This document shows positions 43,834-53,902 of a stretch of DNA of 64,000 nt, piece after piece (positions within the stretch are counted from its first letter, which is position 1; the number at the start of each line of letters is the position of its first letter). The position numbers and the translations under genes were made by a program. Source of the stretch: Ruminiclostridium herbifermentans (lineage in GTDB: Bacteria; Bacillota; Clostridia; Acetivibrionales; DSM-1351); assembly GCF_005473905.2 (NCBI RefSeq), contig NZ_CP061336.1, forward strand, positions 3,216,501-3,280,500, read 5' to 3'. The notes under the pieces were generated by a model that saw nothing but the letters and a program-made list of their open reading frames with translations, had not been told where the DNA came from and made no database searches.

Positions 43834-46575
43834 CTACTCATTTATTCCGCAGCATTTTTTATACTTTTTGCCGCTTCCGCAAGGGCATAAATCGTTTCTT
43901 CCAACTTTATTGTTATTTGTAACAGGCTTTTTAGGTTCATCTCCATGACTAGCATTTACTGGTTCTGCAACCTTTTCACGCTGTGGAGCATGCTCTCTGT
44001 CAATTCTTGATCTTACAAGTAATTTAATCGCATCCTCTTGTATACTCTTTATCATTTCTTCAAACATCTGATAGCCTTCAAATTTATACTCAACAACAGG
44101 ATCTCTCTGCCCGTATGCTCTGAGACCAATTCCATTTTTTAATTGATCCATTGCATCTATGTGATCCATCCATTTTTGGTCAACTACTCTTAACAGAACT
44201 ACTCTTTCCAATTCTCTCATGAGTTCAACTCCAATATCGGCCTCTTTGAACTCATATATTTTTTCAACAATTTCCATAAGCTTTTCTTTCAAGTCTATCT
44301 TGTCAAAGGAGCTACGTTCTTCATTACTTAAAGTTAAAGCACCTTGAGGTAAGAATACACTTTCAAGATATGCAATCATTGCTTCCCAGTCCCACATATC
44401 AGCATACTCGCTTTCAGCACAGTAGGTAGCAATAACATTGTCTATGATACTTTCAAACATTTTAATAAATGAATCTCTAAGATTGTCTCCATTAAGAACA
44501 GTTTTTCTCTGCTCATAAATAACTCCTCTTTGAGTATTCATTACATCGTCATATTGGAGAACTCTCTTTCTAATATCAAAGTTTCTTCCTTCAACCTTCT
44601 TTTGTGCACCTTCAATAGCATTTGTCAGCATATTATGTTCTATTGGCTGATCCTCTTCAAGACCTAAAGTCTCAACAATCTTTGTCAATCTTTCTGAACC
44701 AAACAGCCTCATGAGATCATCCTGCAAGGATATATAGAATCTTGAAGAACCAGGGTCACCTTGACGTCCAGCACGTCCGCGCAGCTGATTATCAATACGC
44801 CTTGATTCATGTCTCTCAGTACCTATAATATGAAGTCCACCTGCTGCATAAACCTTCTCACGTTCTGCATTGGTAATTTCCTTATATTTTTCATTAAGAG
44901 TTCTAAATCTTTCTCTAGCCTCTAAAATAAGTTCATCATCTGTGTCATTATAGCTGGTAGAAGCACTAATCAATTCTTCAGGATAGCCCATTTTTCTCAT
45001 TTCCTGCTTAGCCATAAATTCAGCATTACCACCAAGAACAATATCTGTTCCTCTACCTGCCATATTAGTAGCAATAGTAACAGCACCAAGCTTTCCAGCC
45101 TGAGCAATGATTTCTGCTTCTTTTTCGTGATATTTTGCATTTAATACCTGATGAGGAATTCCCCTTCTCTTGAGCATTGTGCTAAGTAATTCCGATTTTT
45201 CAATAGAAATAGTACCAATCAGCACAGGCTGACCCTTTTTGTGGCACTCTACAATATCTTCAATAACTGCATCTAATTTACCTTTTTCATTTTTATAAAC
45301 AACATCTGGAAGGTCTTTTCTTGCCAGCGGTTTATTTGTAGGTATAACTATTACATCCAATTTATATATTGTGTTAAATTCATCTTCCTCTGTTTGAGCT
45401 GTACCTGTCATACCTGCAAGCTTTGTGTACATTCTAAAGTAGTTTTGGAATGTTATTGTTGCAAGAGTTTTACTCTCTCTCTCAACTTTAACACCTTCTT
45501 TTGCTTCAATGGCTTGATGCAGACCATCACTATATCTTCTTCCGTACATCAATCTTCCAGTAAATTCATCAACAATAATTACTTCTCCATCTTTAACGAC
45601 ATAATCCTTTTCATTTTTCATTAAGCCATGTGCTCTAATTGCTTGATTAATATGGTGGGATATAGTCATATTCTCAGGATCTGATAAATTTTCTATACCA
45701 AAATATTTTTCTGCCTTCTTAACACCATTTGCAGTAAGTACTGTTGTATGCGCCTTTTCATCAACAATATAGTCCTCATCAAACATTTCATCGTTATCAA
45801 CTTTATCATCCATTTGCTTAATAACCCTTGCCTTTAATGTAAGTGCAAAGGAATTAGCCCGCTTATACATATCAGTGGATTTATCTCCTTGACCTGAAAT
45901 TATAAGTGGTGTTCTAGCTTCATCTATGAGGATTGAGTCAACTTCATCCACTATAGCATAGTGCAATTCTCTTTGAACCATATCCTGCTTATAAATAACC
46001 ATGTTGTCTCTAAGGTAGTCAAAGCCCAACTCGTTGTTTGTTCCATAGGTAATATCACAGTTATATGCAGCACGCCTCGCATCATTTTCCATGTCATGTA
46101 CTATTAGACCAACTGTTAAGCCTAAAAAGCTATATACCTTGCCCATCCATTCACTGTCACGTCTAGCAAGATAATCATTTACAGTTACAACATGAACGCC
46201 CTTGCCGGCAAGAGCATTAAGGTATACAGGTAATGTAGCAACAAGAGTTTTACCTTCACCAGTTTTCATTTCGGATATTCTTCCTTGATGGAGAACAATA
46301 CCACCAATGAGCTGAACTCGGAAATGTCTCATTCCCAACACTCTTCTTGAAGCCTCACGAACTACAGCAAAAGCCTCAGGCAATATATCATCAAGAGTTT
46401 CGCCATTAGCAAGACGTTCTTTAAATTCAGGTGTTTTAGCCTTTAACTCAGCGTCAGTAAGTTTTTGAATTGAAGGTTCTAATGCATCTATTTGGTCAAC
46501 AATTGGATAAATTCTTTTTAATTCTCTGTCACTATATGTTCCTATTATTTTTTCAACTATACTTTTAATTCCCAT
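43834..46575 (-). CDS. secA: Preprotein translocase ATPase SecA
   Basis: 913 residues from ATG 46575, placed after GGAGAG (an upstream ATG at 46590 overlaps that SD). Walker A is MKTGEGKT (103-110); [19 protein letters not shown] holds the DEAD box; motifs [12 protein letters not shown] and [10 protein letters not shown] are present. The C-terminus ends in the zinc/SecB-binding SEC-C motif [13 protein letters not shown]. It drives export through SecYEG, needed by the secreted enzymes next door. In many Firmicutes hpf/raiA precedes secA and prfB follows; neither is here. Confidence 0.97.
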   Translation of the reverse strand: MGIKSIVEKIIGTYSDRELKRIYPIVDQIDALEPSIQKLTDAELKAKTPEFKERLANGETLDDILPEAFAVVREASRRVLGMRHFRVQLIGGIVLHQGRISEMKTGEGKTLVATLPVYLNALAGKGVHVVTVNDYLARRDSEWMGKVYSFLGLTVGLIVHDMENDARRAAYNCDITYGTNNELGFDYLRDNMVIYKQDMVQRELHYAIVDEVDSILIDEARTPLIISGQGDKSTDMYKRANSFALTLKARVIKQMDDKVDNDEMFDEDYIVDEKAHTTVLTANGVKKAEKYFGIENLSDPENMTISHHINQAIRAHGLMKNEKDYVVKDGEVIIVDEFTGRLMYGRRYSDGLHQAIEAKEGVKVERESKTLATITFQNYFRMYTKLAGMTGTAQTEEDEFNTIYKLDVIVIPTNKPLARKDLPDVVYKNEKGKLDAVIEDIVECHKKGQPVLIGTISIEKSELLSTMLKRRGIPHQVLNAKYHEKEAEIIAQAGKLGAVTIATNMAGRGTDIVLGGNAEFMAKQEMRKMGYPEELISASTSYNDTDDELILEARERFRTLNEKYKEITNAEREKVYAAGGLHIIGTERHESRRIDNQLRGRAGRQGDPGSSRFYISLQDDLMRLFGSERLTKIVETLGLEEDQPIEHNMLTNAIEGAQKKVEGRNFDIRKRVLQYDDVMNTQRGVIYEQRKTVLNGDNLRDSFIKMFESIIDNVIATYCAESEYADMWDWEAMIAYLESVFLPQGALTLSNEERSSFDKIDLKEKLMEIVEKIYEFKEADIGVELMRELERVVLLRVVDQKWMDHIDAMDQLKNGIGLRAYGQRDPVVEYKFEGYQMFEEMIKSIQEDAIKLLVRSRIDREHAPQREKVAEPVNASHGDEPKKPVTNNNKVGRNDLCPCGSGKKYKKCCGINE

Positions 46576-46898
46576 AATTATACTCTCCATTCACAAATAC
46601 ATTGATTTGTTTATTTTTTATTAACACATCAACTCTCATTAAATAATAGCAGTTGCTTAGCAAGTATTAAGACTGCCAGCTTGCTATAGCTACTTTTACA
46701 ACTCCAGCAACTTATAACTGTATATCACAATACAGCATACTAGCTATTTTGAAAGCTGTTTATATTATTCTATTCATCATTAAGCTATAAAAAATATTAA
46801 ATACAAGAAGTTTACTTAGCAAGCCACATCAGCAATACCAAGCTTATTTCTCAAAAAACATTCCATATAAAATTGTATGATAATCGAAAAAAAAGAAA
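46576..46898. other. Intergenic region, nothing recognised
   Basis: 323 AT-rich bases upstream of secA, presumably with its promoter. No ORF, stable stem or known leader was recognised. Confidence 0.4.
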
Positions 46899-47306
46899 TC
46901 AGCAAAAAGCTGGTGGCGAAGAATCTGCAAGACACAATAAATCAAGCCTTGTAAAAATGAATATTTTTTTATTTAAGTAAATAAATACAACACTGAACAC
47001 AACTAAGCAAATAGCTGTTGTCAATATCCATAAAGGCACTGAGCCATTATTTATATTTGGAGTCTTTGCATCAATAGATTCCTGAGAAATCAGTTTGTAA
47101 AAAGCTGCTGGAGTACCCTTTTTTTCTACTGCATCCGTCTTATTTATAGTATAATCAGAGACAGCGTTTAGGTCATCCTGCTTTATATCAAAATAGGTAA
47201 GATTAACCAAGTAGAAGTTAATTAATTCCTCAGAATAAGATACCCCACTTTCGGAAGCAAAAGCAGACAATATTATTATGCTTAAAAATATTTTTCTTAA
47301 CATCAT
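46899..47306 (-). CDS. Hypothetical exported/membrane protein
   Basis: 135 residues. A hydrophobic N-terminus (MLRKIFLSIIILSAFASESG) reads as a signal peptide or anchor, and a second membrane helix (about 92-112, WILTTAICLVVFSVVFIYL) precedes a short Cys-containing tail. The segment between (VSYSEELINFYLVNLTYF) would face outside. I do not recognise the family. It follows the YerC-like gene by 5 bases in the same direction, so the two are probably one unit. The last 20 residues read through an AT-rich spacer and may not be conserved. Confidence 0.5.
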   Translation of the reverse strand: MMLRKIFLSIIILSAFASESGVSYSEELINFYLVNLTYFDIKQDDLNAVSDYTINKTDAVEKKGTPAAFYKLISQESIDAKTPNINNGSVPLWILTTAICLVVFSVVFIYLNKKIFIFTRLDLLCLADSSPPAFC

Positions 47307-47311
47307 GTATG

Positions 47312-47614
47312 CTACTTATCCTTATCCTTTTCCTCTAGTCTGTCTAAAACAAGATTATACCCATCAGCACCATAAACTAAGCATCTATTTACTCTGCTAA
47401 TTGTTGCTGTACTAGCACCAGTCTGCTCACTTATTTCAGTATAGGTTCTCTTATTTCGAAGCATCTTGGCTACTTCAAGCCTTTGAGCTAGTGCTTTAAT
47501 CTCAGATATTGTGGAAATATCCTCAAAAAATTTATAGCATTCTTCTCTATTTTCTAATAGTAAGATAGCGTCAAAAAGGCTATCTGTATGTTCATCCTTT
47601 ATTTTGGAATTCAT
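47312..47614 (-). CDS. TrpR/YerC/YecD-family transcriptional regulator
   Basis: 100 residues from ATG 47614 (AGGAG 11 bases before it; TTG 47635 lies on top of that SD). The fold is all helical with a TrpR-type HTH: RLEVAKMLRNKRTYTEISEQTGASTATISRVNRCLVYG. Conserved YerC positions include the first helix TDSLFDAILLL and ENREECYKFFEDI. It is likely a DNA-binding regulator. Despite the name, tryptophan binding has not been shown for this group. Its neighbour 46899-47306 may be its target or partner. Confidence 0.85.
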   Translation of the reverse strand: MNSKIKDEHTDSLFDAILLLENREECYKFFEDISTISEIKALAQRLEVAKMLRNKRTYTEISEQTGASTATISRVNRCLVYGADGYNLVLDRLEEKDKDK

Positions 47615-48355
47615 AATCAATAAATCTCCTAACAATAAAAACGCAAATCCCTTAAAGCTAACTCCAAGCCAATTTTACGATAAAACGTACAAAGACTGAT
47701 AGAATAAAGTGTAATTGACTTTTAAATAAATCAATTAAATACTTCAATTAAATATTCACTTAAATATTCAATCAATCTCTCTTCATAGAAATACAATAAC
47801 AGTTTTTTCAAAAACAGTCAAGGTTGTATGTTCACATCAATACGTATCCTCTTTGTTACTAACAAACTTTCCATTTATAAGTTTAAGCCATTATCACAGC
47901 TAGAGCAAACGCCCAAGTTTTTGCTATCATACTTTCATTGATAATTTTATGCATCTGAAAATACATACAAACAACTTAACTTGGAAAGTTGAGTCACAAA
48001 AAAATATCAAGCAAATTTAATTATTACTTTAAATTTAAAATTTTATAATAAAAAAAATAGTGAAAAATATTTGTTTGTGACATATAATGTAATTAGTAAT
48101 AATTTATTAGCAATAGACTTTTTTAAAACATACTAACTTAAAATTATATAGTATTTTAGCCAAAAAATATTTAAGTATATCAACAATAATTCTTGAATCT
48201 AGTTTGCTCCACGTCATATCATTTTTGTGCCTCAATTCTGTCGTGGAAACAGGTTAAAATACTAAATAAAATGATAAAACTCATGCATGTGCCAATATTA
48301 TAATAGGAATTTTATCCATAATTCAAGGCACAAATATATTAATGGATATATATAA
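47615..48355. other. Divergent intergenic region
   Basis: 741 AT-rich bases between the regulator (minus) and the PilZ gene (plus). One stem, CCACG (48210-48214) with CGTGG (48242-48246), is the only clear inverted pair. No ORF, riboswitch or repeat was recognised. Confidence 0.45.
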
Positions 48356-49063
48356 ATGGATACTAACAAATTAGAAGTAGGTACTAAATTAGAAATAAAA
48401 ATACCTCACACTACCAGCAGCGATTCCTCAGACACTTACTCCAGTCAGTTGATTGACATTATTGATAATAAAACAGTTAGTATTGCTGCTCCAATTAGTG
48501 ATGGAACATTTAAATACCTTAACATAGGTTTAGATTTGTTTGTATATTTTTTAGATGAGAATAAGGATTTTTTATTCTTTAGTGCTATAGTAAAGGGACA
48601 TAGAAAAAATGGCCCTGTTGAAGCATTTGATATAACTATAGTCAGTGAAATCAAGAAGGTACAAAGAAGAGAAGCATATAGGCTAGAAACAGCACTCATC
48701 TGTAAATACGCTATAGTGGATTCAGAATTGATCAATTCTGATAGTCCTAATTTCCCTGATATAAACAATGCAGTTTTTTGGGATACTTCAACTACAAATA
48801 TAAGTAGTAATGGTATTTCTCTGCATCTTGACGCACCTCTTGAAGCCGGTACCATTTTATATATTATAGTAAATTTGGATAAAAACTCAAAAATCAGAGT
48901 TCTTGCTCAAGTAAAACGTTCTCTGCGTAAAGATGGCAACAAATATATGGTAGGTATGCACTTCATAAAAATCCATTCTCGCGACTTAGAAGTATTGACA
49001 AAATTCATATTTGCCCAGCAGAGGGTTATGCTAAAAAATAAAATGCCATTGAAGTTTAGATAA
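48356..49063 (+). CDS. PilZ-domain c-di-GMP-binding protein (YcgR-like)
   Basis: 235 residues with a YcgR-type N-terminal beta domain (about 1-95) and a C-terminal PilZ domain (about 100-225). The c-di-GMP motifs are present: QRREAYRLE supplies the R-x3-R, and NISSNGISLHLD the (D/N)-x-S-x2-G block. Such proteins act as flagellar brakes or polysaccharide regulators when c-di-GMP rises. The SD is weak (GGATATATAA before ATG). It is a lone plus-strand gene with a possible shared terminator at 49161-49187. No diguanylate cyclase is in the window. Confidence 0.9.
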   Translation: MDTNKLEVGTKLEIKIPHTTSSDSSDTYSSQLIDIIDNKTVSIAAPISDGTFKYLNIGLDLFVYFLDENKDFLFFSAIVKGHRKNGPVEAFDITIVSEIKKVQRREAYRLETALICKYAIVDSELINSDSPNFPDINNAVFWDTSTTNISSNGISLHLDAPLEAGTILYIIVNLDKNSKIRVLAQVKRSLRKDGNKYMVGMHFIKIHSRDLEVLTKFIFAQQRVMLKNKMPLKFR

Positions 49064-49160
49064 TTATCTAAACCTCAATTAATTTCAAACGATATGAAAC
49101 GTATAACACAATTACCTTTGTATTCTAATTAATTAAACTTATATAAAAACTAAACTATTC

Positions 49161-49187
49161 AAAAAGGGAGTCCTATTAAGGACTCCC
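49161..49187 (-). terminator. Terminator of the infC-rpmI-rplT operon
   Basis: GGGAGTCC/GGACTCCC (49166-49173, 49180-49187) with a six-base loop; on the minus strand TTTTT follows (49165-49161). It may also work weakly for the convergent PilZ gene. Confidence 0.88.
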
Positions 49188-49204
49188 TATATTTATCATT
49201 TTAA

Positions 49205-49558
49205 TTATTTAGCACTCTTTGCCATCTCAGCAAGTTGAGCAAATGCATCAGCATCATTTACCGCCATATCAGCAAGAACTTTTCTGTTAAGTTCAATTCC
49301 TGCTTTTTTCAAACCACCAATAAATTTGCTATATGATAAACCATTTATTCTTGCAGCAGCATTTATTCTTGCTATCCAAAGCTGTCTGAAATCTCTCTTT
49401 TTTAATCTTCTATCATTATATGCATAATTTCCGGATTTCATAACGGCTTGTTTAGCCATTCTAAAGAGTTTACTCTTTGCTCCGAAATATCCCTTTGCGA
49501 GTTTTAGCACTTTTCTACGTCTTGCACGAGTTCTCATCGCACCCTTTACTCTTGCCAT
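49205..49558 (-). CDS. rplT: 50S ribosomal protein L20
   Basis: 117 residues, full length. The basic N-terminal extension ([20 protein letters not shown] then [18 protein letters not shown]) and the globular part with [20 protein letters not shown] and [13 protein letters not shown] match L20. It is the last gene of the infC-rpmI-rplT operon. Besides its role in 50S assembly, L20 represses this operon through the leader RNA in Bacillus. Eighteen bases separate it from rpmI, and an SD (AAGGAGGGC) precedes the start. Confidence 0.98.
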   Translation of the reverse strand: MARVKGAMRTRARRRKVLKLAKGYFGAKSKLFRMAKQAVMKSGNYAYNDRRLKKRDFRQLWIARINAAARINGLSYSKFIGGLKKAGIELNRKVLADMAVNDADAFAQLAEMAKSAK

Positions 49559-49576
49559 AACCCTATGCCCTCCTTC

Positions 49577-49774
49577 TTATTTATATGGAATAAGTTTCTT
49601 TACTGTAGCTAAATTTGCGTCTGAAACGTAAGCACCCAATCTATGATGCTTCTTAGCCTTTGTAGACTTAGAAACAAGTCTGTGGCTTCTCCAAGCATGT
49701 CCAAACTTTATCTTACCATTAGCTGTAACTCTAAATCTTTTCTTTGAAGCACTGTGCGTTTTTAACTTTGGCAT
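49577..49774 (-). CDS. rpmI: 50S ribosomal protein L35
   Basis: 65 residues, highly basic. MPKLKTHSASKKRFRVTANG and HHRLGAYVSDANLATVKKLI match L35. SD AGGAGGAG precedes the ATG. It is the middle gene of the operon, 16 bases after infC. Confidence 0.97.
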   Translation of the reverse strand: MPKLKTHSASKKRFRVTANGKIKFGHAWRSHRLVSKSTKAKKHHRLGAYVSDANLATVKKLIPYK

Positions 49775-49790
49775 AATTTTCTCCTCCTGT

Positions 49791-50303
49791 CTACTGCTTT
49801 GGATTAAGTATCATTATCATACTTTTGCCTTCAAGTTTTGGTTTTTTTTCAACTATTCCAACATCCTTTACTGCTTCTGCAAACCTATCAAGTATCTCAT
49901 TGCCCATTGAGGTGTAGTGCATTTCTCTTCCTCTAAATTTGATTGATACCTTAACCTTGTCTCCATTTTGCAAGAATTTATAAGCGTTCTTAACCTTGAA
50001 TTCAAAGTCATGGTCTTCAATTGAAGGTGAGAATCTAACTTCTTTAATATTTATGATCTTCTGATTTTTTCTTGCTTCTTTCTCTTTCTTGGCAAGTTCG
50101 AACATATATTTACCATAGTCCATTATCTTACAAACAGGCGGCACAGCTTGCGGCGCAATCTTCACTAAGTCAAGATTTTTATTATTTGCAAGCATCTGGG
50201 CTTCCTTAATTGCCACAATACCAAGCATAGTACCATCAGCATCTATAAGTCTGACCTCTTTATCTCGAATTTCCTCATTGATCATTAATTCATTTTTGCT
50301 AAT
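49791..50303 (-). CDS. infC: Translation initiation factor IF-3, AUU start
   Basis: 170 residues. The N domain begins SKNELMINEEIRDKEVRLI; a linker helix (ELAKKEKEARKNQ) joins it to the C domain with EVRFSPSIEDHDFEFKVKNA and KFRGREMHYTSMGNEIL. It prevents 50S joining and checks initiator tRNA. I choose ATT 50303 as start: GGAGGTG stands 6-7 bases before it, while the GTG at 50312 is part of that SD. Bacillus and E. coli infC also use AUU, which lets IF-3 limit its own synthesis. Operon order is infC-rpmI-rplT. Confidence 0.93.
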   Translation of the reverse strand: MSKNELMINEEIRDKEVRLIDADGTMLGIVAIKEAQMLANNKNLDLVKIAPQAVPPVCKIMDYGKYMFELAKKEKEARKNQKIINIKEVRFSPSIEDHDFEFKVKNAYKFLQNGDKVKVSIKFRGREMHYTSMGNEILDRFAEAVKDVGIVEKKPKLEGKSMIMILNPKQ

Positions 50304-50520
50304 AACTGACACCTCCGAAATTTAATAGGCTGGAAGAGTTACTTTCCAAGTCCCGATAATTATAAAATACAATAAAAAAAGTGGATAGAAGAAATATCCA
50401 CAATAATATCTAAGTCTTGAACGTATTTAACGTAAGGAATTGATATTAACCTTGTAAATCAAATGTTCACTAGGTGAGAAGTGGAAAACTTCTTCTTGTT
50501 TTGCATATCTATGATATCAG
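50304..50520 (-). promoter_or_regulatory. L20-type leader with attenuator, infC operon
   Basis: The minus-strand leader has a terminator hairpin GTGGAT-N9-ATCCAC followed by TTTTTTT (50401-50374), about 70 bases before infC. Upstream are alternative stems, e.g. GAAGAAGTTTTCCACTTCTC (about 50498-50478). The layout matches the Firmicute L20 leader, where L20 binding favours termination. Confidence 0.75.
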
Positions 50521-50569
50521 ATGATTTTATTTTTGTCAATTTTTTTGCTAAACTTTTTTAAAAAAACTT

Positions 50570-51052
50570 TTAAGTTTTTTTCTCATAAACCAAGTGCTTG
50601 TAGTCATATGGGTTATCTTCGTTTTTCACCCCTGGCTCGCTAGATATAAGCTTCCACTTAGCATAATCAATCTGGGGAAAAAAAGTGTCTGCTTCAAAGG
50701 AACTATCTATTTCAGTTATATACATTTTATCTGCAATAGGCATAAAAGCATCATATATTTCTGCACCGCCTATTATAAAGCATTCCTTATCCTTAGTTAA
50801 TTCTTTAGCCTTCTCCACTGATTCAACTATTATACATCCCTCATGCATAAAATTTCTATTTCTGGTAATTACAACATTTGTTCTCCCTGGCAATGGTCTT
50901 CCTAAAGATTCAAAAGTCTTTCTGCCCATAATAACAGGCTTCCCCATTGTAACCTTTTTGAAGTAGGCTAAATCTGCTGGTAAGCGCCATGGCAATTTAT
51001 TTTTGTAACCAATTGAATTATCCTTTCCCATCGCAAATATTAATGAGATCAT
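50570..51052 (-). CDS. folA: Dihydrofolate reductase
   Basis: 160 residues. [21 protein letters not shown], the substrate acid in [32 protein letters not shown] and [12 protein letters not shown] are the standard DHFR motifs with NADPH-binding glycines. It regenerates tetrahydrofolate after thymidylate synthesis. The start overlaps the thyA stop by 4 bases (ATGA-type), so the two are translationally coupled and co-transcribed. Confidence 0.97.
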   Translation of the reverse strand: MISLIFAMGKDNSIGYKNKLPWRLPADLAYFKKVTMGKPVIMGRKTFESLGRPLPGRTNVVITRNRNFMHEGCIIVESVEKAKELTKDKECFIIGGAEIYDAFMPIADKMYITEIDSSFEADTFFPQIDYAKWKLISSEPGVKNEDNPYDYKHLVYEKKT

Positions 51053-51843
51053 ACTGAAACGGCCCCCTTTATATGAGGATGAGGGTCGTAGTCTGTTAAT
51101 GTAAAGTCCTCATATTTGAAGCTAAATATATCTTTTACATTAGGATTAATGTTCATTTTAGGGAGTTTTCTGGGTTCACGCGTAAGCTGTAGTTTTACCT
51201 GCTCAATGTGATTTAAATATATATGCGTATCACCTAAAGTATGCACAAACTCTCCAGGCTTTAAATCACACACTTGTGCAACCATCATTGTAAGAAGTGC
51301 ATAAGATGCTATATTAAAAGGAACTCCAAGAAATACATCAGCACTTCTTTGATAAAGCATACATGATAGTGTACCATTTACAACATAAAACTGATAAAAA
51401 CAATGACAAGGAGGTAAAGCCATTTTTTCTATCTCTCCAACATTCCACGCACTAACAATCAATCTTCTTGAATCAGGATTATTTTTTATTTGATTAATAA
51501 CATCTTTTAGTTGGTCAATGGTTCTTCCATCAGAAGTAGGCCAAGACCTCCACTGATGACCGTATATAGGGCCTAAATCGCCATTTTCATCAGCCCATTC
51601 GTCCCATATAGTCACTCCATTGTCTCTTAAGTATTTAACATTTGTATCTCCGTTTAAAAACCATAAAAGTTCATAAATTATGGATTTAAGATGCAGCTTT
51701 TTAGTAGTAACCACAGGAAACCCAGCTTGCAGGTCAAATCTCATCTGATTACCAAATGTACTAATTGTGCCAGTACCAGTTCTATCTTCTTTTTTTACTC
51801 CATTTTCTAAAATATGCCTGCATAAATCAAGGTATTGTTTCAT
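51049..51843 (-). CDS. thyA: Thymidylate synthase ThyA
   Basis: 264 residues, the length of the short ThyA form. [18 protein letters not shown], the catalytic Cys in [14 protein letters not shown], and [20 protein letters not shown] are diagnostic. It methylates dUMP using methylene-tetrahydrofolate, giving dihydrofolate that FolA recycles. SD AGGAGGAAG precedes the ATG. It is first in the thyA-folA pair. Confidence 0.98.
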   Translation of the reverse strand: MKQYLDLCRHILENGVKKEDRTGTGTISTFGNQMRFDLQAGFPVVTTKKLHLKSIIYELLWFLNGDTNVKYLRDNGVTIWDEWADENGDLGPIYGHQWRSWPTSDGRTIDQLKDVINQIKNNPDSRRLIVSAWNVGEIEKMALPPCHCFYQFYVVNGTLSCMLYQRSADVFLGVPFNIASYALLTMMVAQVCDLKPGEFVHTLGDTHIYLNHIEQVKLQLTREPRKLPKMNINPNVKDIFSFKYEDFTLTDYDPHPHIKGAVSV

Positions 51844-52058
51844 TATGCTCTTCCTCCTAATAGTTCATTAACGATTGTAAGCTTTTATGTTCAAAAATAA
51901 CATTTATATAAACAGTTTTCTTATCAGTTCAAATCAGTTCAGTAGCTTATAAAAATAATTTTGTTACTTTGATATTATTTCACAAATTTTATATTATAAC
52001 AAATCCATCGAACTGTCGAATACTAGAATTATAAAATATTTTTATATTAAAATTGTTA

Positions 52059-53546
52059 TTATTCGCAATTATCCTCTTTAATATATTTAATATTTTTTCT
52101 ATATCCTCTGCATCTGCAAAGCAGCATTTCACTTCCCTTAGCCGCCATAATAAATACTATAATAACTGCAAAATACCTGTATCTCACTTGTATTTCAATA
52201 AAAAAGTGTATGCCGAAATAGCATAAAAGTATCAATGAAAGCAGTAAAATGCCTTGATTTATTTTATTATTCACAAGAATTCTGAAAAGACCTATAAACA
52301 TAAGTAAAAAAATAAATATATAATATATTTTTTCATATTTCAGTACAAAAGGTTCAATCTTTTTTACTTGGTTTGAAGGCACAAGTTGTCCGTCTATTTT
52401 TTGATAAAATCCCCAACTTAAGGAATCTGTTCCAGCCCACATTATTTTTTGCTTTTCATTTATCAATACAGCAAGTTTTCTGATTCCTGCAGACATGCGC
52501 TGCTTAATAACCTGTTTTGCTGCATTATCCCTCTCATTAAAATCCTGTATGTTAAAGATATTGTTTTCATCATCAAAGGAAAATTGTCCCTTAGTCTCAT
52601 AGTTTAGGCCAACTACAAATTTCCAAAGAGGAAAGTTATTTGCCAATCCTTCTGAATTAATACCAGTATATTTTACCAAAGCTGAGCAGCCATAGCTTAC
52701 CAGTAAACAAGAAATAAGTACCAATATAGTACTCCCCAGCATGAGCCATTTACCATTTGCAATTTTCTCTATAATCCCACACAATATTAAAGCAGCTAAA
52801 ATAATAATACCTATAGGTCTAACTGCATTTCCTAAAGCAATTACTGCTCCTGCAGCAATGCTTTTAACACCCCAATTTTGTCCTTTCAAAAGCAGTATAT
52901 AAATAGATAGCAGAAACATACACGCTGCGAAGTGCTGATTTGTTAATACTGTTGTCAAAAAATATGGAGCGGGATATAAAAGATATAAAATTGATACCAC
53001 TCTTGCAGTAAAATCATTTGATATTTTATGAGCTATAAGGTATATAAGCGCATTTGTACCAGCCATAAAGAAGCAGTTCGCCATCTTTAACGGAAATAAT
53101 CCCGTTCCAAACAGCTTCATTAAAGCTGCATAATATATAACCGGTCCTGTTTGATATGCCCAAGTCTTAAAATACAATATATCTTGAAAGGACTTTTCAC
53201 CATTTAATAGTTTAGCAGCATACTGATAAAAAACTGCAAAATCGGAAACTGGCTTTGTGTCTGTGAAAAAAATTAATATGCCCTTTGACAAAATGACCAT
53301 AAGAAAAATTACTATAGCAAAAGCTCTATGTGAAATTTTTATATAGCAGGATAAAAAGTGTATTAATACAAATACACTTAAAGCCAATAAAGTACAAATA
53401 GTATATCTCTTATTGCCGTCTATTAGATAATAATAAAAATTGAGATAAATTAAATATAATGAAAAAACGGCTAATATTGAAATAATTATCTTGTTAAGAA
53501 TGGCTCCAAATTTTGTATTATCAACAGTTCTAAAATAATTCGCCAT
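52059..53546 (-). CDS. Polytopic glycosyltransferase-like membrane protein (GT39/ArnT-type)
   Basis: 495 residues from ATG 53546 (MANYFRTVDNTKF). About eleven membrane helices; the first outer loop has TDTKPVSDFAVFYQYA, matching the Asp-containing catalytic loop of PMT/ArnT-type enzymes that use lipid-linked sugars. The second loop FKTWAYQTGPVIYYAALMKLF is also typical. The C-terminal loop region (ETKGQFSFDDENNIFNIQDF) is soluble. A DPM-like GT2 gene (53903-54883) is upstream in the same direction and would supply the polyprenyl-phosphate sugar. The start is set by the hairpin-spaced SD; codons to 53570 (GTG) may instead be used. Confidence 0.8.
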   Translation of the reverse strand: MANYFRTVDNTKFGAILNKIIISILAVFSLYLIYLNFYYYLIDGNKRYTICTLLALSVFVLIHFLSCYIKISHRAFAIVIFLMVILSKGILIFFTDTKPVSDFAVFYQYAAKLLNGEKSFQDILYFKTWAYQTGPVIYYAALMKLFGTGLFPLKMANCFFMAGTNALIYLIAHKISNDFTARVVSILYLLYPAPYFLTTVLTNQHFAACMFLLSIYILLLKGQNWGVKSIAAGAVIALGNAVRPIGIIILAALILCGIIEKIANGKWLMLGSTILVLISCLLVSYGCSALVKYTGINSEGLANNFPLWKFVVGLNYETKGQFSFDDENNIFNIQDFNERDNAAKQVIKQRMSAGIRKLAVLINEKQKIMWAGTDSLSWGFYQKIDGQLVPSNQVKKIEPFVLKYEKIYYIFIFLLMFIGLFRILVNNKINQGILLLSLILLCYFGIHFFIEIQVRYRYFAVIIVFIMAAKGSEMLLCRCRGYRKNIKYIKEDNCE

Positions 53547-53608
53547 TCCTCTATCCATATCACTCTTCACATAGCAATATAAAGAAATGATATGAACTCA
53601 GCACCTCC
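53544..53608 (-). promoter_or_regulatory. Hairpin-spaced Shine-Dalgarno, GT39-like gene (copy 3 of 4)
   Basis: Minus strand: GGAGGTG (53608-53602), CTGA, stem GTTCATATCA/TGATATGGAT (53597-53588, 53562-53553; 10 pairs including two G-U), a 25-base loop, AGAGGA, ATG 53546. Folded, the gap is about 10 bases. The stem sequence differs from the other sites while pairing is kept. Confidence 0.6.
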
Positions 53609-53682
53609 AGTAAATTTTTCACACCTGATTAAAATGAAGCTTTCTGATTCATAAATTATTCTTTTATATAAATTATTCTTTA

Positions 53683-53875
53683 ATCAGCGGTATGTAAGCA
53701 AGGCATGAAATATTCTCAGCGCATATAAACCAAAGTGGCGTCCGCAGATAAAAAACCAAAGCAATATCTGTCCTTTATAAAAGCGAGGTACATATAACTT
53801 AAGCAGGAGATATTTTCAAAACCTTAAAACCAAATGCTACTCAACATTTATAATAGTAGTGACATTTTCTCGCCT
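53683..53875. repeat. Intergenic hairpin repeat, diverged tandem copies
   Basis: Starts CAGCGGTATGTAAGC and contains two relics of the family core (CATATAAACCAAAG near 53722 and CCTTAAAACCAAATGC near 53822), ending TTCTCGCCTCAATA. It is the most decayed occurrence of the family seen at 875-1146 and 24834-25067, with mutations in both arms. Confidence 0.45.
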
Positions 53876-53902
53876 CAATATAAATATACATCTTTATCTG
53901 TC

